64,000 nucleotides of DNA from Hypericibacter adhaerens (GTDB lineage: Bacteria; Pseudomonadota; Alphaproteobacteria; Dongiales; Dongiaceae). Shown here piece after piece: positions 25,683 through 33,679 of the stretch. The stretch is taken from the NCBI RefSeq assembly GCF_008728835.1, contig NZ_CP042582.1, positions 4,452,217-4,516,216 on the forward strand, in the 5' to 3' direction. How positions within the stretch are numbered: position 1 is the stretch's first letter; every line of letters begins with the position of its first letter. The notes under the pieces were generated by a model, which was not told the origin of the DNA, ran no database searches, and was given only the letters and a program-made list of their open reading frames with translations. The position numbers were made by a program, and so were the translations under genes.

Positions 25683-25808
25683 TCAGCCCTGGCGCGCCTT
25701 GAAGCGCGGGTTCGTCTTATTGATGACGTAGACGCGCCCCTTGCGCCGGACGATGCGGCAGTCCTTGTGGCGCTTCTTGGCCGACTTCAGCGAATTGACG
25801 ACCTTCAT
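25683..25808 (-). CDS. rpmJ: 50S ribosomal protein L36 (bL36)
   Basis: A 41-residue basic protein. [20 protein letters not shown] followed by [17 protein letters not shown] is the bL36 signature. Only one cysteine remains, so the CxxC/CxxxxH zinc site of the C+ form is absent; this is the zinc-independent (C-) type usual in alphaproteobacteria. It stands apart from other ribosomal genes, as is common for this group. It sits in the large-subunit 23S rRNA contacts near the stalk base. GGACCGCC, a weak Shine-Dalgarno, precedes the ATG. It lies outside the standard spc operon context. Confidence 0.95.
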   Translation of the reverse strand: MKVVNSLKSAKKRHKDCRIVRRKGRVYVINKTNPRFKARQG

Positions 25809-25960
25809 GATGGCGGTCCTTTGGGCAACGTCTCGAGGTTTCCGGAGCGCGATCGAACCGGCCGTCAGGGCCATGCCGTCCCACGCGAGGCGCCGGAACA
25901 TAGTGGGGCCGAGGGGGCTCTGTCAACCGTTCCGGGCGGCGGCGGGGGACAGGCCCTAAC

Positions 25961-26926
25961 CTACCAGTCCGACAGCATTTTATCGACGCCGGTCTTGAAG
26001 GCGTGGAAGCGGAAGCAGGCGATGTCGCCGCTGTCGATCGCGGCCACCCGCCGGGTCCAGAGCGCGACATGCTCGGCCAGGGGCTCGGCCATGCGCGGAT
26101 CCTCCCTGATGACCTCGGCCTTCTCGAGCAGATCGGCCAGGCTCTTGATGACGGTGCCGCGCAGCTGCTTGGTGATGTCCTCGACGACCCGCAGATCCAG
26201 CCGTCGTTCCGAGCAGGCGGTCTTGTATTTCGGGAGGGTCCAGGGATCGGTGCCATCCGGCTCGCCGGCCTGCCAGGCCATGTAGGTGGGCCGCATCTCG
26301 TCGGTCGGGCCGACGCGGATGAAATCGGTGAAGAGCAGCTGGCCGCGGGGCTTCAGCGCCTTCTCGACGGTCTGCAGCAGCTTGTTCTTGTCCTCGACGC
26401 GGTAGAACAGGTCCCGCGCGAAGATACAGTCATGGCCGGATTCCCGGAGCTCGATCAGCTCGGGATCGAAGCCGAAGATCGGCGCTTTCTTGCCCAGCCC
26501 CGCCATCACCGAATATTCCTGGGCCGCCCGGGCCAGCTCCGGATCCTGCTCGAAGCCCGAGATCCAGAGCCCGAATTCCTCGTGCAGCGCCCGGGCGAAG
26601 CCGCCGAGACCGGCCCCCAGCTCGGCGACCGTCATGGTCGGGTTGAGCCCGGCGGGCTTGGCCAGCCACAGGCAGAATTCCTTGTCGCCCGGCATGGCGA
26701 AGCCGGGGCCCCAGATCGTCTGCAGGAGCTTCACCCGCGGGGTCTCCCATTCGAGGGCGGGCTTCTTGTCGATCTTGACCTTGCGGACCGTGTCTTTCTG
26801 CTGCGGCCCGCGCTTGGCCAGCTCCGCCGGGTCGAGCTCGTCCACCTCCACGCCTTCCCACCACGCCATGAAGCGCTGCTTGAAGGGCGGCTTGGGAGCT
26901 CGTGCGGTGGCGGTGCGGGCGGTCAT
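25961..26926 (-). CDS. SAM-dependent class I methyltransferase
   Basis: A 321-residue protein. The SAM-binding motif I is TVAELGAGLGGFARALHE near residue 99, followed by an acidic residue after the second strand (ISGFEQDPELARAAQ). A motif-IV-like segment, HDCIFARDLFYRVEDKN, and a post-motif, GQLLFTDFIRVGPTDEMRP, follow. The N-terminal 90 residues, containing FMAWWEGVEVDELDP, are not part of the fold and may confer specificity. The pattern DLFYRVEDK and the overall length resemble phosphoethanolamine or sterol-type methyltransferases only loosely. The substrate is not assignable. Confidence 0.78.
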   Translation of the reverse strand: MTARTATARAPKPPFKQRFMAWWEGVEVDELDPAELAKRGPQQKDTVRKVKIDKKPALEWETPRVKLLQTIWGPGFAMPGDKEFCLWLAKPAGLNPTMTVAELGAGLGGFARALHEEFGLWISGFEQDPELARAAQEYSVMAGLGKKAPIFGFDPELIELRESGHDCIFARDLFYRVEDKNKLLQTVEKALKPRGQLLFTDFIRVGPTDEMRPTYMAWQAGEPDGTDPWTLPKYKTACSERRLDLRVVEDITKQLRGTVIKSLADLLEKAEVIREDPRMAEPLAEHVALWTRRVAAIDSGDIACFRFHAFKTGVDKMLSDW

Positions 26927-27279
26927 GACGGGATCCTTGGGAATTCCTGTATCCCTTGGACCCGTTTAAACCTGGGTTAAGGCTACCGGCCATTTCACCG
27001 GAAACCCTGCGTATTACACCTTTGGATAGAGGAGTCGATCGATTGATTCGTTGCCCAACAAACGCTTGGCGATACCGGTTCACCGGCGGCTCCCGATCCG
27101 CGGCCTCGCGTCGCAGGCCGGCGCACGGGACAGCGCCGCTTTCTCCGGCGGCGCGGTGAGATAAGGGTGCCCCATTCGTCAGGCCGGCCGGCACCGTGAT
27201 AGTGTCGGCCCCCCGCACCGATGGCCTGTCGCGGGCAAGCCGCCCCCGATCGCAACCCCACCCCCGGAGCCCCCGCCTG
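26927..27279. other. Divergent intergenic region
   Basis: This 353-bp gap lies between the divergent methyltransferase and DAO-type genes. Its left third is the least GC-rich part of the neighbourhood, with GTTTAAACCTGGGTTAAGG at about 26964-26982 and ATTACACCTTTGGATAGAGG near 27012-27031, where promoters for both genes may lie. I could not define a convincing -35/-10 pair, RNA gene or short coding sequence. Confidence 0.4.
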
Positions 27280-28422
27280 ATGCCCCGTTCTTTCGACGCC
27301 ATCGTGATCGGCGCCGGCATTTCCGGCGCGGCCGCCGCTTACGAGCTGGCCGAGGGACGGCGGGTGCTGATGCTCGAGGCGGAATCGCGGCCGGGCTACC
27401 ATTCGACCGGCCGCTCGGCCGCCCTCTACACGCCCAATTACGGCAACGCGGTCGTGCGGGCCCTGATCCTGGCGGGCCGCCCGTTCCTGGATCGCCCGCC
27501 CGCGGGCTTCACCGACCAGCCTATGACGAAGCCGCGCGGCGCGATCACCATCGCCGGGCCCGCCGACGATGCCATCTTCGAGGAGCGTCTGGCCCTCTCG
27601 GGACCGGGTCATGAGATCCATGAGATTTCGCCCGACGAAGCGGTGCGCCGCGTGCCGATCCTCCGGCGCGAGGTCGTCGCCCGCGCGCTTTACGAGACCG
27701 ACATCGAGGATATGGATGTCGCGCGCATCCATCAGGGCTTTCTCACCGGTTTCCGCCATCGTGGCGGCGAGCTCGTCTGCGACGCGCGGGCCGATCGGAT
27801 CGAGCGCCGGCCGGACGGATGGGAGATCCGCGCCGGCGATGTCGTGGCGACGGCACCCGTCCTCGTCAATGCGGCCGGCGCCTGGGCCGACGAGGTCGCG
27901 ACGCTCGCCGGCCTGCCGCCGGTCGGGCTCGTTCCCAAGCGGCGCACCGCCATCCTCGTCGATCTCCCGCCGGGTGCCGATCCCGCGTCATGGCCGGCGC
28001 TCGACGATTGCAGCAACGAGCATTATTTCCGGCCGGACAGCGGCACCCGGCTGATGGTCTCGCCGGCCGACGAGACACCCTCGCCGCCTTGCGATGCGCA
28101 GCCGGACGAGATGGACGTGGCCTATCTGGTCGACTGGCTCGAGCGCACCACCACGCTCCAGGTCCGGCGCCTGCCGCATCAATGGGCCGGCTTGCGCAGC
28201 TTCGTGGCGGACCACAGCCCCGTGGTCGGCCCCGACCCGCTGGCCCCGGGCTTCTATTGGCTCGCCGGGCAGGGCGGCTACGGCATCATGCTGGCGTCGC
28301 CCCTGGCGCGCGGCCTCAAGGGCCTGATCGATGCCGATGCGCTGCCGGCCGACCTGATCGAGCAGGGCGCCACGGCCGCGGCCCTGGCGCCGCGCCGGCC
28401 GGGGCTCGCATCGGCAAGCTGA
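27280..28422 (+). CDS. FAD-dependent oxidoreductase of the DAO (D-amino-acid/glycine oxidase) family
   Basis: A 380-residue flavoenzyme. The Rossmann dinucleotide fold is DAIVIGAGISGAAAAYELAE at the N-terminus, followed by LEAESRPGYHSTGRSAA, with the conserved HSTGRSA region where the flavin contacts the substrate site. The second FAD segment, LVNAAGAWADEVATLAG near residue 196, and the C-terminal GFYWLAGQGGYGIMLASPL complete the DAO fold. It would oxidise an amine or D-amino acid to an imine and pass electrons to O2 or a carrier. Cis-4-hydroxy-D-proline is a possible substrate given the hydroxyproline genes 20 kb upstream, but this is speculative. The start at 27280 was preferred to an upstream GTG or ATG. 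Confidence 0.85.
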   Translation: MPRSFDAIVIGAGISGAAAAYELAEGRRVLMLEAESRPGYHSTGRSAALYTPNYGNAVVRALILAGRPFLDRPPAGFTDQPMTKPRGAITIAGPADDAIFEERLALSGPGHEIHEISPDEAVRRVPILRREVVARALYETDIEDMDVARIHQGFLTGFRHRGGELVCDARADRIERRPDGWEIRAGDVVATAPVLVNAAGAWADEVATLAGLPPVGLVPKRRTAILVDLPPGADPASWPALDDCSNEHYFRPDSGTRLMVSPADETPSPPCDAQPDEMDVAYLVDWLERTTTLQVRRLPHQWAGLRSFVADHSPVVGPDPLAPGFYWLAGQGGYGIMLASPLARGLKGLIDADALPADLIEQGATAAALAPRRPGLASAS

Positions 28423-28534
28423 TCCCTCGGCGGTTCGGGCCTTCCGGCCCCGACGCCCGATCCCTATGATCCGGCGCAGGATGGACGGTCCGGAACGCAA
28501 GGCTCCGGCCGCAACGAACGGGAGTGCGAAGGCG

Positions 28535-29464
28535 ATGGCGCAGCTGGCCAATGAACGGGTCGCTTATTTCAACGGCCGGATCGTCCCCGAAAGCGACGTG
28601 CTGATCCCGTTCCGCGATCGCGGCTTCATCGCCGGCGACGCCGCCTTCGACACGGCGCGCTCCTTCGGCCACAAGATCTTCCGCCTCAAGGAGCATATCG
28701 ACCGTCTCTACCGCTCGCTGCGCTATCTGCGGATCGATCCGGGCCTCTCGCCGAAGGAGATGACGGCGATCACCGAGGATGTGTTCGCGCGCAACCGCCA
28801 TCTGCTCGACCGGGACGACGATTACTGGGTAAGCCAGCGCATCTCGCGCGGCGTGCCGGCCGACGATCTCACGGTGAAAAGCGACGCCACGCCCACCGTG
28901 ATCGTCGAATGCAAGCCCCTGCCGCTGAAGCAGCGCGCCAAGCTCTTCCGCGACGGAATCGAGGTGGTGGTGCCCTCGGTGCGCCGCGCGGCCCCCGACA
29001 TGCTGAGCCCGCGCGCCAAGACCCACAACTATCTCAACCTCACCATGGGCGATATCGAGGCCCGCGAGCGCAACCCGAACGGCTGGGCGATCCTGCTCGA
29101 CGAATCCGGCAACATCGCCGAGGGCACCGGCAGCAACTTCTTCATGGTGCGCGACGGCGTGGTGATGACGCCGCAATCGCGCTATGTGCTGCCCGGCGTG
29201 TCGCGCGCCGTGACGATCGAGCTCGCGGCCAAGCTCGGGATCGCTTGCGAGGAGCGCGACATCGATCTTTACGACGCCTACACGGCCGACGAGGCCTTCC
29301 TCACCTCGACCAGCCTCTGCATCTGCCCCGTGCGCAGCATCAACGGCCGCGCGGTCGCCGAGGCCGCCATCCCGGGCCCCGTCACCCAGAAGCTCATCGA
29401 CGCCTACGCCGAATTGGTTGGCATGGATTTCGTCGGCCAATATCTGCGTCGCATCGAGGGCTGA
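28535..29464 (+). CDS. Class IV aminotransferase (branched-chain/D-amino-acid type)
   Basis: A 309-residue PLP enzyme of fold type IV. AYFNGRIVPESDVLIPFRDR at the N-terminus and FIAGDAAFDTARSFGHKIF are usual. The PLP-binding lysine is in AKTHNYLNLTMG near residue 160, with the SGNIAEGTGSNFFMV block near 195. The family includes branched-chain aminotransferase, D-amino-acid transaminase and aminodeoxychorismate lyase; residue patterns do not settle which. An in-frame ATG at 28466 would add 23 residues; I chose 28535 because the conserved sequence starts just there and GAAGGCG precedes it. It lies 112 bases after the DAO gene on the same strand. Confidence 0.85.
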   Translation: MAQLANERVAYFNGRIVPESDVLIPFRDRGFIAGDAAFDTARSFGHKIFRLKEHIDRLYRSLRYLRIDPGLSPKEMTAITEDVFARNRHLLDRDDDYWVSQRISRGVPADDLTVKSDATPTVIVECKPLPLKQRAKLFRDGIEVVVPSVRRAAPDMLSPRAKTHNYLNLTMGDIEARERNPNGWAILLDESGNIAEGTGSNFFMVRDGVVMTPQSRYVLPGVSRAVTIELAAKLGIACEERDIDLYDAYTADEAFLTSTSLCICPVRSINGRAVAEAAIPGPVTQKLIDAYAELVGMDFVGQYLRRIEG

Positions 29465-29483
29465 GACTCCGGCTCCCGCCCCG

Positions 29484-31307
29484 GTGTCCGGCTCCCCTCC
29501 CGGGACGAAGGCGACGGACGAGACATTGCCGTCGATCGAGCAGGGCCTGGCGCTGCATCGCGCGGGCCGGCTCGACGATGCGGCGGCGCTCTATGCGCGC
29601 CGGCTGGCGCAGCGGCCGGACGACGCGGAGAGCCTCCATCTCCTGGGACTGATCCGCCAGCAGCAGGGATCGCCGCAGGCGGCGGTGCCGCTGATCGAGC
29701 GCGCCTGTGCGCTCGAACCCAGGGTCCCGCTCTTTCGCGCCAACCTCGCCATCGTGCTCAGCGCCGCCGGCCGATCCGCCGAAGCGATCGCGGCCGCTTC
29801 CGAAGCGGTGGCGCTGCAGCCCGGCAATGCCGATCTTCTCTTCACCCTTGCCACCATGCTGGAGCAGGGCGGCCGGCTCGCGGAGGCCGAGGCCAGCTAT
29901 CGCGCCGCCTTGGAACGCCGGCCCGACCATGCCGACGCCGCCTACAATCTCGCGCGCCTGCTGCATAAGCGCGAGGCGCTTGCCGACTCCGTGCCCTTCT
30001 ATCGCCGGGCGCTGGCGAGCCGGCCCGGTTTCGTCAGCGCGCTGATGAATCTGGGCTCGGCCCTCGGGCGGCTCGGCGAGATCGAGGAAGCCACCTCGCT
30101 GCTGGCGCGCGCCCGACAGCTCGAGCCGCAGAACCCGCATCCGGTCGCGGCGCAGGGACTGCTCGCGGCCGATCGCGGCGACCTCGCGGAAGCGACGGCG
30201 ATCCTGGCGCGGCTCGCCCATGCGCCCATGGATCCGGTCCTGCTTCACCAGCTGGGCACGCTCGCCCGGCAGACCGGCCGCTTCGAGGAGGCCATCGGCT
30301 ATTTCGAGAAGGTCCTCGCCCGGGCGCCGGACAGCACGGACGCCCGGCTGTCGATCTCGCTGATGCGGCTCACGCTCGGCCGGTTCGCCGACGGATGGCG
30401 CGACTACCGCTCGCGCTGGTATCTCGCGCCTCACACCAATCTCGCCAGGCGCTATCCGGGTCCCGCCTGGGCCGGCGAGCCGTTTCCGGACCGAACCGTG
30501 CTGGTCTATCCCGAGCAGGGCATGGGCGACGTCATCCAGTTCGCGCGCTATTTGCCGCTGGCCGCCGCGCGCGGCGGGCGCGTGATCTTCGAATGCCCGG
30601 CCGCCCTGCGACGGCTGTTCCAGCCCTTTCACGAGAACGTCACGGTCGTCCCGCAAGGATCGCCGCTGCCGGCCGCCGATCTCTCGGTGCCGCTGCTGGA
30701 CCTGCCGATCCTGTTCGACACGAGGCTCGAGACCGTGCCGCCCCTGCTCCCGAACCTCGCGCCCGATCCCGGACTGGTCGCAAGCTGGGCCGCGAAGCTG
30801 GAGCCGGGCCGGCAGCGGGGCTTGCGCATCGGCCTCGTCTGGCGCGGCAATCCCGGCTTCGCCAACGATCGCAACCGTTCCCTCGATCTGGCGCACCTGC
30901 GCCCCTTGATCGAGGGTTCGAGGGCGCAATTCATCTCGCTGCAGAAGGGCCCGGCCGCGGCCGAGATCGCCGCCAACGGCTGGCAAGACCGCATCCTCGA
31001 TCTGGGTCCTGAGCTCGGCGACTTCGCCGACACGGCGGCCGTGATCGCGGGGCTCGATCTGGTCCTCAGCGTCGACACCGCGGTCGCCCATCTCGCCGGC
31101 AGCCTCGGCCGGCCCGTCTGGATCCTGATTCCGTTCATTCCCGACTGGCGCTGGCTCTTCGCCCGCGCCGACAGCCCCTGGTATCCGAGCGCGCGCCTGT
31201 TCCGGCAGAAGAGCCCGGGAGATTGGGCGCCGCCCGTCGCCGAGATCGGCGCGGCGCTGCAGCGCGTCTCGCCGCCGGTCGACGGGCCGGGAGCGGCACC
31301 GCGATGA
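29484..31307 (+). CDS. TPR protein with GT9-like glycosyltransferase C-terminal domain
   Basis: About 607 residues from the GTG at 29484. Residues 15-320 are a series of roughly nine tetratricopeptide repeats (for example AEASYRAALERRPDHADAA). The C-terminal half resembles the heptosyltransferase (GT9)/TPR fusion family: LVYPEQGMGDVIQFARYLPL near residue 338, GLRIGLVWRGNPGFANDR near 446 and LSVDTAVAHLAGSLGRPVW near 527, the usual sugar-nucleotide-binding end. An upstream ATG at 29418 overlaps the aminotransferase gene and encodes no family-like sequence. The gene overlaps the following GT41 gene by ATGA. It is predicted to transfer a sugar, possibly onto a protein bound by the TPR superhelix. 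Confidence 0.8.
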   Translation: MSGSPPGTKATDETLPSIEQGLALHRAGRLDDAAALYARRLAQRPDDAESLHLLGLIRQQQGSPQAAVPLIERACALEPRVPLFRANLAIVLSAAGRSAEAIAAASEAVALQPGNADLLFTLATMLEQGGRLAEAEASYRAALERRPDHADAAYNLARLLHKREALADSVPFYRRALASRPGFVSALMNLGSALGRLGEIEEATSLLARARQLEPQNPHPVAAQGLLAADRGDLAEATAILARLAHAPMDPVLLHQLGTLARQTGRFEEAIGYFEKVLARAPDSTDARLSISLMRLTLGRFADGWRDYRSRWYLAPHTNLARRYPGPAWAGEPFPDRTVLVYPEQGMGDVIQFARYLPLAAARGGRVIFECPAALRRLFQPFHENVTVVPQGSPLPAADLSVPLLDLPILFDTRLETVPPLLPNLAPDPGLVASWAAKLEPGRQRGLRIGLVWRGNPGFANDRNRSLDLAHLRPLIEGSRAQFISLQKGPAAAEIAANGWQDRILDLGPELGDFADTAAVIAGLDLVLSVDTAVAHLAGSLGRPVWILIPFIPDWRWLFARADSPWYPSARLFRQKSPGDWAPPVAEIGAALQRVSPPVDGPGAAPR

Positions 31308-33679
31308 ACGCGAAGGCACCCCCGCCCGAAACCAAGCCCGTCAGCGGCGATCCGTCGGCGCTGTTCGATGCGGCGGTCAGGGCCTTCTCGGAAGGCCGGG
31401 CCGCGGATGCCTGCCGGCAATGCAAGATCCTGCTCGAGGTCGCCGCCGACAATCGCGACGTGCTGCATCTCTATGCCGCCGCCGCCGCGATGAGCGGCGA
31501 TACGCGCACCGCCATCGCCGCCAGCGAGCGCCTGATCAAGCTGGCGCCCGACCATGCGGAGGGGCGCCGCAACCTGGGGGCGCTGCTCGCGAACCAGAAC
31601 CGCCATGCGGAGGCGCGCGCTCATCTGGAGGCGGCGGCGAAGCTCGCCCCCGGCCATATCGGCGGACGGCTGATGCTGGCCCGCAGCCTGCGCAGGCTGG
31701 GACTGGCCGAGGAGGCGAAAGCGGAGGTCGAAACCGCGACGCAAGCGGCGCCGGACAATGCCGAGGCGCAGCTCCTGCTCGGCAATCTGCGTCTCCAGAG
31801 CGGTGACCGGGAGGGCGCGTTGCGCGCCTTCGCCCGCGCGCTGGCCCTGCGTCCGGACCATGTCGAGACGCTGGTCAATCTCGGCGTCGCCCTGCGCGCA
31901 AGCCGGCGCAGCGACGAGGCCCGGCTCGTGCTGCGCCGCGCGCTCGCCCTGCAGCCCGGATCGGCCTCGGCCCATTTCAACCTCGGCACCCTGGCGCTCG
32001 ACGGCGGCGCCCATGAGGAGGCGATCGGCCACTACCGGACGGCGCTCGAGAATGGCGGCGACGCCACCAGCCTCCATCGCAGCATCGGACTGGTCCATCT
32101 GCTGCGCCGCGACCGCGAGGCGGCCATCGCCGAGTTCAAGCTCGCGCTGGCCGCGGCGCCCGAGGATCCCGACACGCTGGTGATGATGGGCGATGCCCTG
32201 TCGGAGCTGCGCCGCGTGGCGGAAGCGACGGACTGCTTCCGCCGCGCCTTGGCCAAGGTGCCGCGCCATCCGCAGGCGATCCCGCGCCTGTTCCACCAGG
32301 CGCTGCAGGCTTGCGACTGGGAGGAGGCACAACGCCTGAAGCCGTTGGTGGATGCCCTCACCGACGAGGCGCTGGCCCGGGGCGACGCGCCCGAGGAGGC
32401 CGCCTTCCTCAGCCTCGCCCATGCCGAGGATCCGGCCCGCCATGCCGCGATCGCACGGGCCTTGAGCGCGCAGGCCGCGCGGCGGGCCGGAACGCCCCTG
32501 GTTCTCGCCGATCGGTCGCGTTCGGAGGGCCAGCGCCTGAAGCTCGGCTATCTCTCGGCCGATTTCCGCAACCATGCGGTCTCGCAGCTCCTGGTCCGCA
32601 CGCTGGAGCTGCATGACCGGTCGCAGTTCGAGGTCTGGGCCTATTCGACCGGCCCCGAGGACCGCAGCGCGCTGCGCGAACGCGTGCGCGACGGGGTCGA
32701 CGCCTTCATCGATATCCGCGAGCTCGACCATCGCTCGGCGGCCGAGCGGATCGCCAAGGACCAGGTCGATATCCTGATCGACCTGACGCTGCATACGACG
32801 GGTGCGCGCCTGGAGATTCCGGCCCTGCGCCCGGCGCCGGTCCAGATGGGATGGCTCGGATTTCCCGGCAGCAGCGGCGGCGACTTCTTCGACTATCTCC
32901 TGACCGACAGGATCGTCACGCCGCCGGAGCAGGCGCCGCTCTATAGCGAGCAGCTGGCCTATCTGCCGGAGATCTTCCAGCCCAACGACGACCGCCAGCC
33001 GATCGCGCCCGGCCGGGCCAAACGCAGCGAATACGGCCTGCCCGAGGAGGGTTTCGTGTTCTGCTCCTTCAACCAGGCCTACAAGATCGAGCCCGTGCTG
33101 TTCGATCTCTGGATGGAGCTCCTGCGCGAGGCGCCGGATTCGGTGCTCTGGCTCCATCGCCACAACGAGACGGCGCCGGCCAACCTTCAGCGCGAAGCGG
33201 CGAAGCGCGGCGTGGCGCCCGAACGGCTGGTCTTCGCCGACCGGCCCGAGAAACCCGTTCATCTGCGCCGCCTCGCGCTGGCGGATCTCGCTCTCGACAC
33301 CCGTCTCTATAACGGCCACACCACCAGCAGCGACGCCTTGTGGGCGGGCGTGCCGGTGCTGACGATCCGCGGCGGCCATTATGCGGCGCGTGTCTCGGCC
33401 AGCGTCCTGGCCGCGATCGGCCTGCCCGATCTCGTGGCGGGCGATCTCGAGACCTACCGCGCCACGGCCCTCAAGCTGGCCCGCGACCCGGCGGCGCTCG
33501 CCAACGTCAAGGCGCGCCTGGCGCGCAACCGCACGAGCCTGCCGCTCTTCGACAGTCCCCGCTTCACGCGGCATCTCGAGGCGGTCTATCGGGCGGCCTG
33601 GCAACGCCGTGAGGCAAATCTGCCGCCGGCACCGATCGATGTGAAGCCCTTGCCCAGAACTCCCGCCCGCCATGGCTGA
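31304..33679 (+). CDS. TPR-GT41 protein O-GlcNAc-transferase-like glycosyltransferase
   Basis: A 791-residue protein. Residues 15-330 are TPRs (for example AHFNLGTLALDGGAHEEA). From about residue 410 it has the GT41 catalytic module (SPINDLY/OGT type): LGYLSADFRNHAVSQLLV with the conserved His near 421, LEIPALRPAPVQMGWLGFPG near 505, VFCSFNQAYKIEP near 586 with the Lys that contacts UDP, and YNGHTTSSDALWAGVPVL near 670. The family transfers GlcNAc, or fucose in plant SPY, to Ser/Thr of proteins. It overlaps the upstream gene by ATGA and the downstream one by eight bases, so all three are translationally coupled. The cytoplasmic target is unknown. Confidence 0.9.
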   Translation: MNAKAPPPETKPVSGDPSALFDAAVRAFSEGRAADACRQCKILLEVAADNRDVLHLYAAAAAMSGDTRTAIAASERLIKLAPDHAEGRRNLGALLANQNRHAEARAHLEAAAKLAPGHIGGRLMLARSLRRLGLAEEAKAEVETATQAAPDNAEAQLLLGNLRLQSGDREGALRAFARALALRPDHVETLVNLGVALRASRRSDEARLVLRRALALQPGSASAHFNLGTLALDGGAHEEAIGHYRTALENGGDATSLHRSIGLVHLLRRDREAAIAEFKLALAAAPEDPDTLVMMGDALSELRRVAEATDCFRRALAKVPRHPQAIPRLFHQALQACDWEEAQRLKPLVDALTDEALARGDAPEEAAFLSLAHAEDPARHAAIARALSAQAARRAGTPLVLADRSRSEGQRLKLGYLSADFRNHAVSQLLVRTLELHDRSQFEVWAYSTGPEDRSALRERVRDGVDAFIDIRELDHRSAAERIAKDQVDILIDLTLHTTGARLEIPALRPAPVQMGWLGFPGSSGGDFFDYLLTDRIVTPPEQAPLYSEQLAYLPEIFQPNDDRQPIAPGRAKRSEYGLPEEGFVFCSFNQAYKIEPVLFDLWMELLREAPDSVLWLHRHNETAPANLQREAAKRGVAPERLVFADRPEKPVHLRRLALADLALDTRLYNGHTTSSDALWAGVPVLTIRGGHYAARVSASVLAAIGLPDLVAGDLETYRATALKLARDPAALANVKARLARNRTSLPLFDSPRFTRHLEAVYRAAWQRREANLPPAPIDVKPLPRTPARHG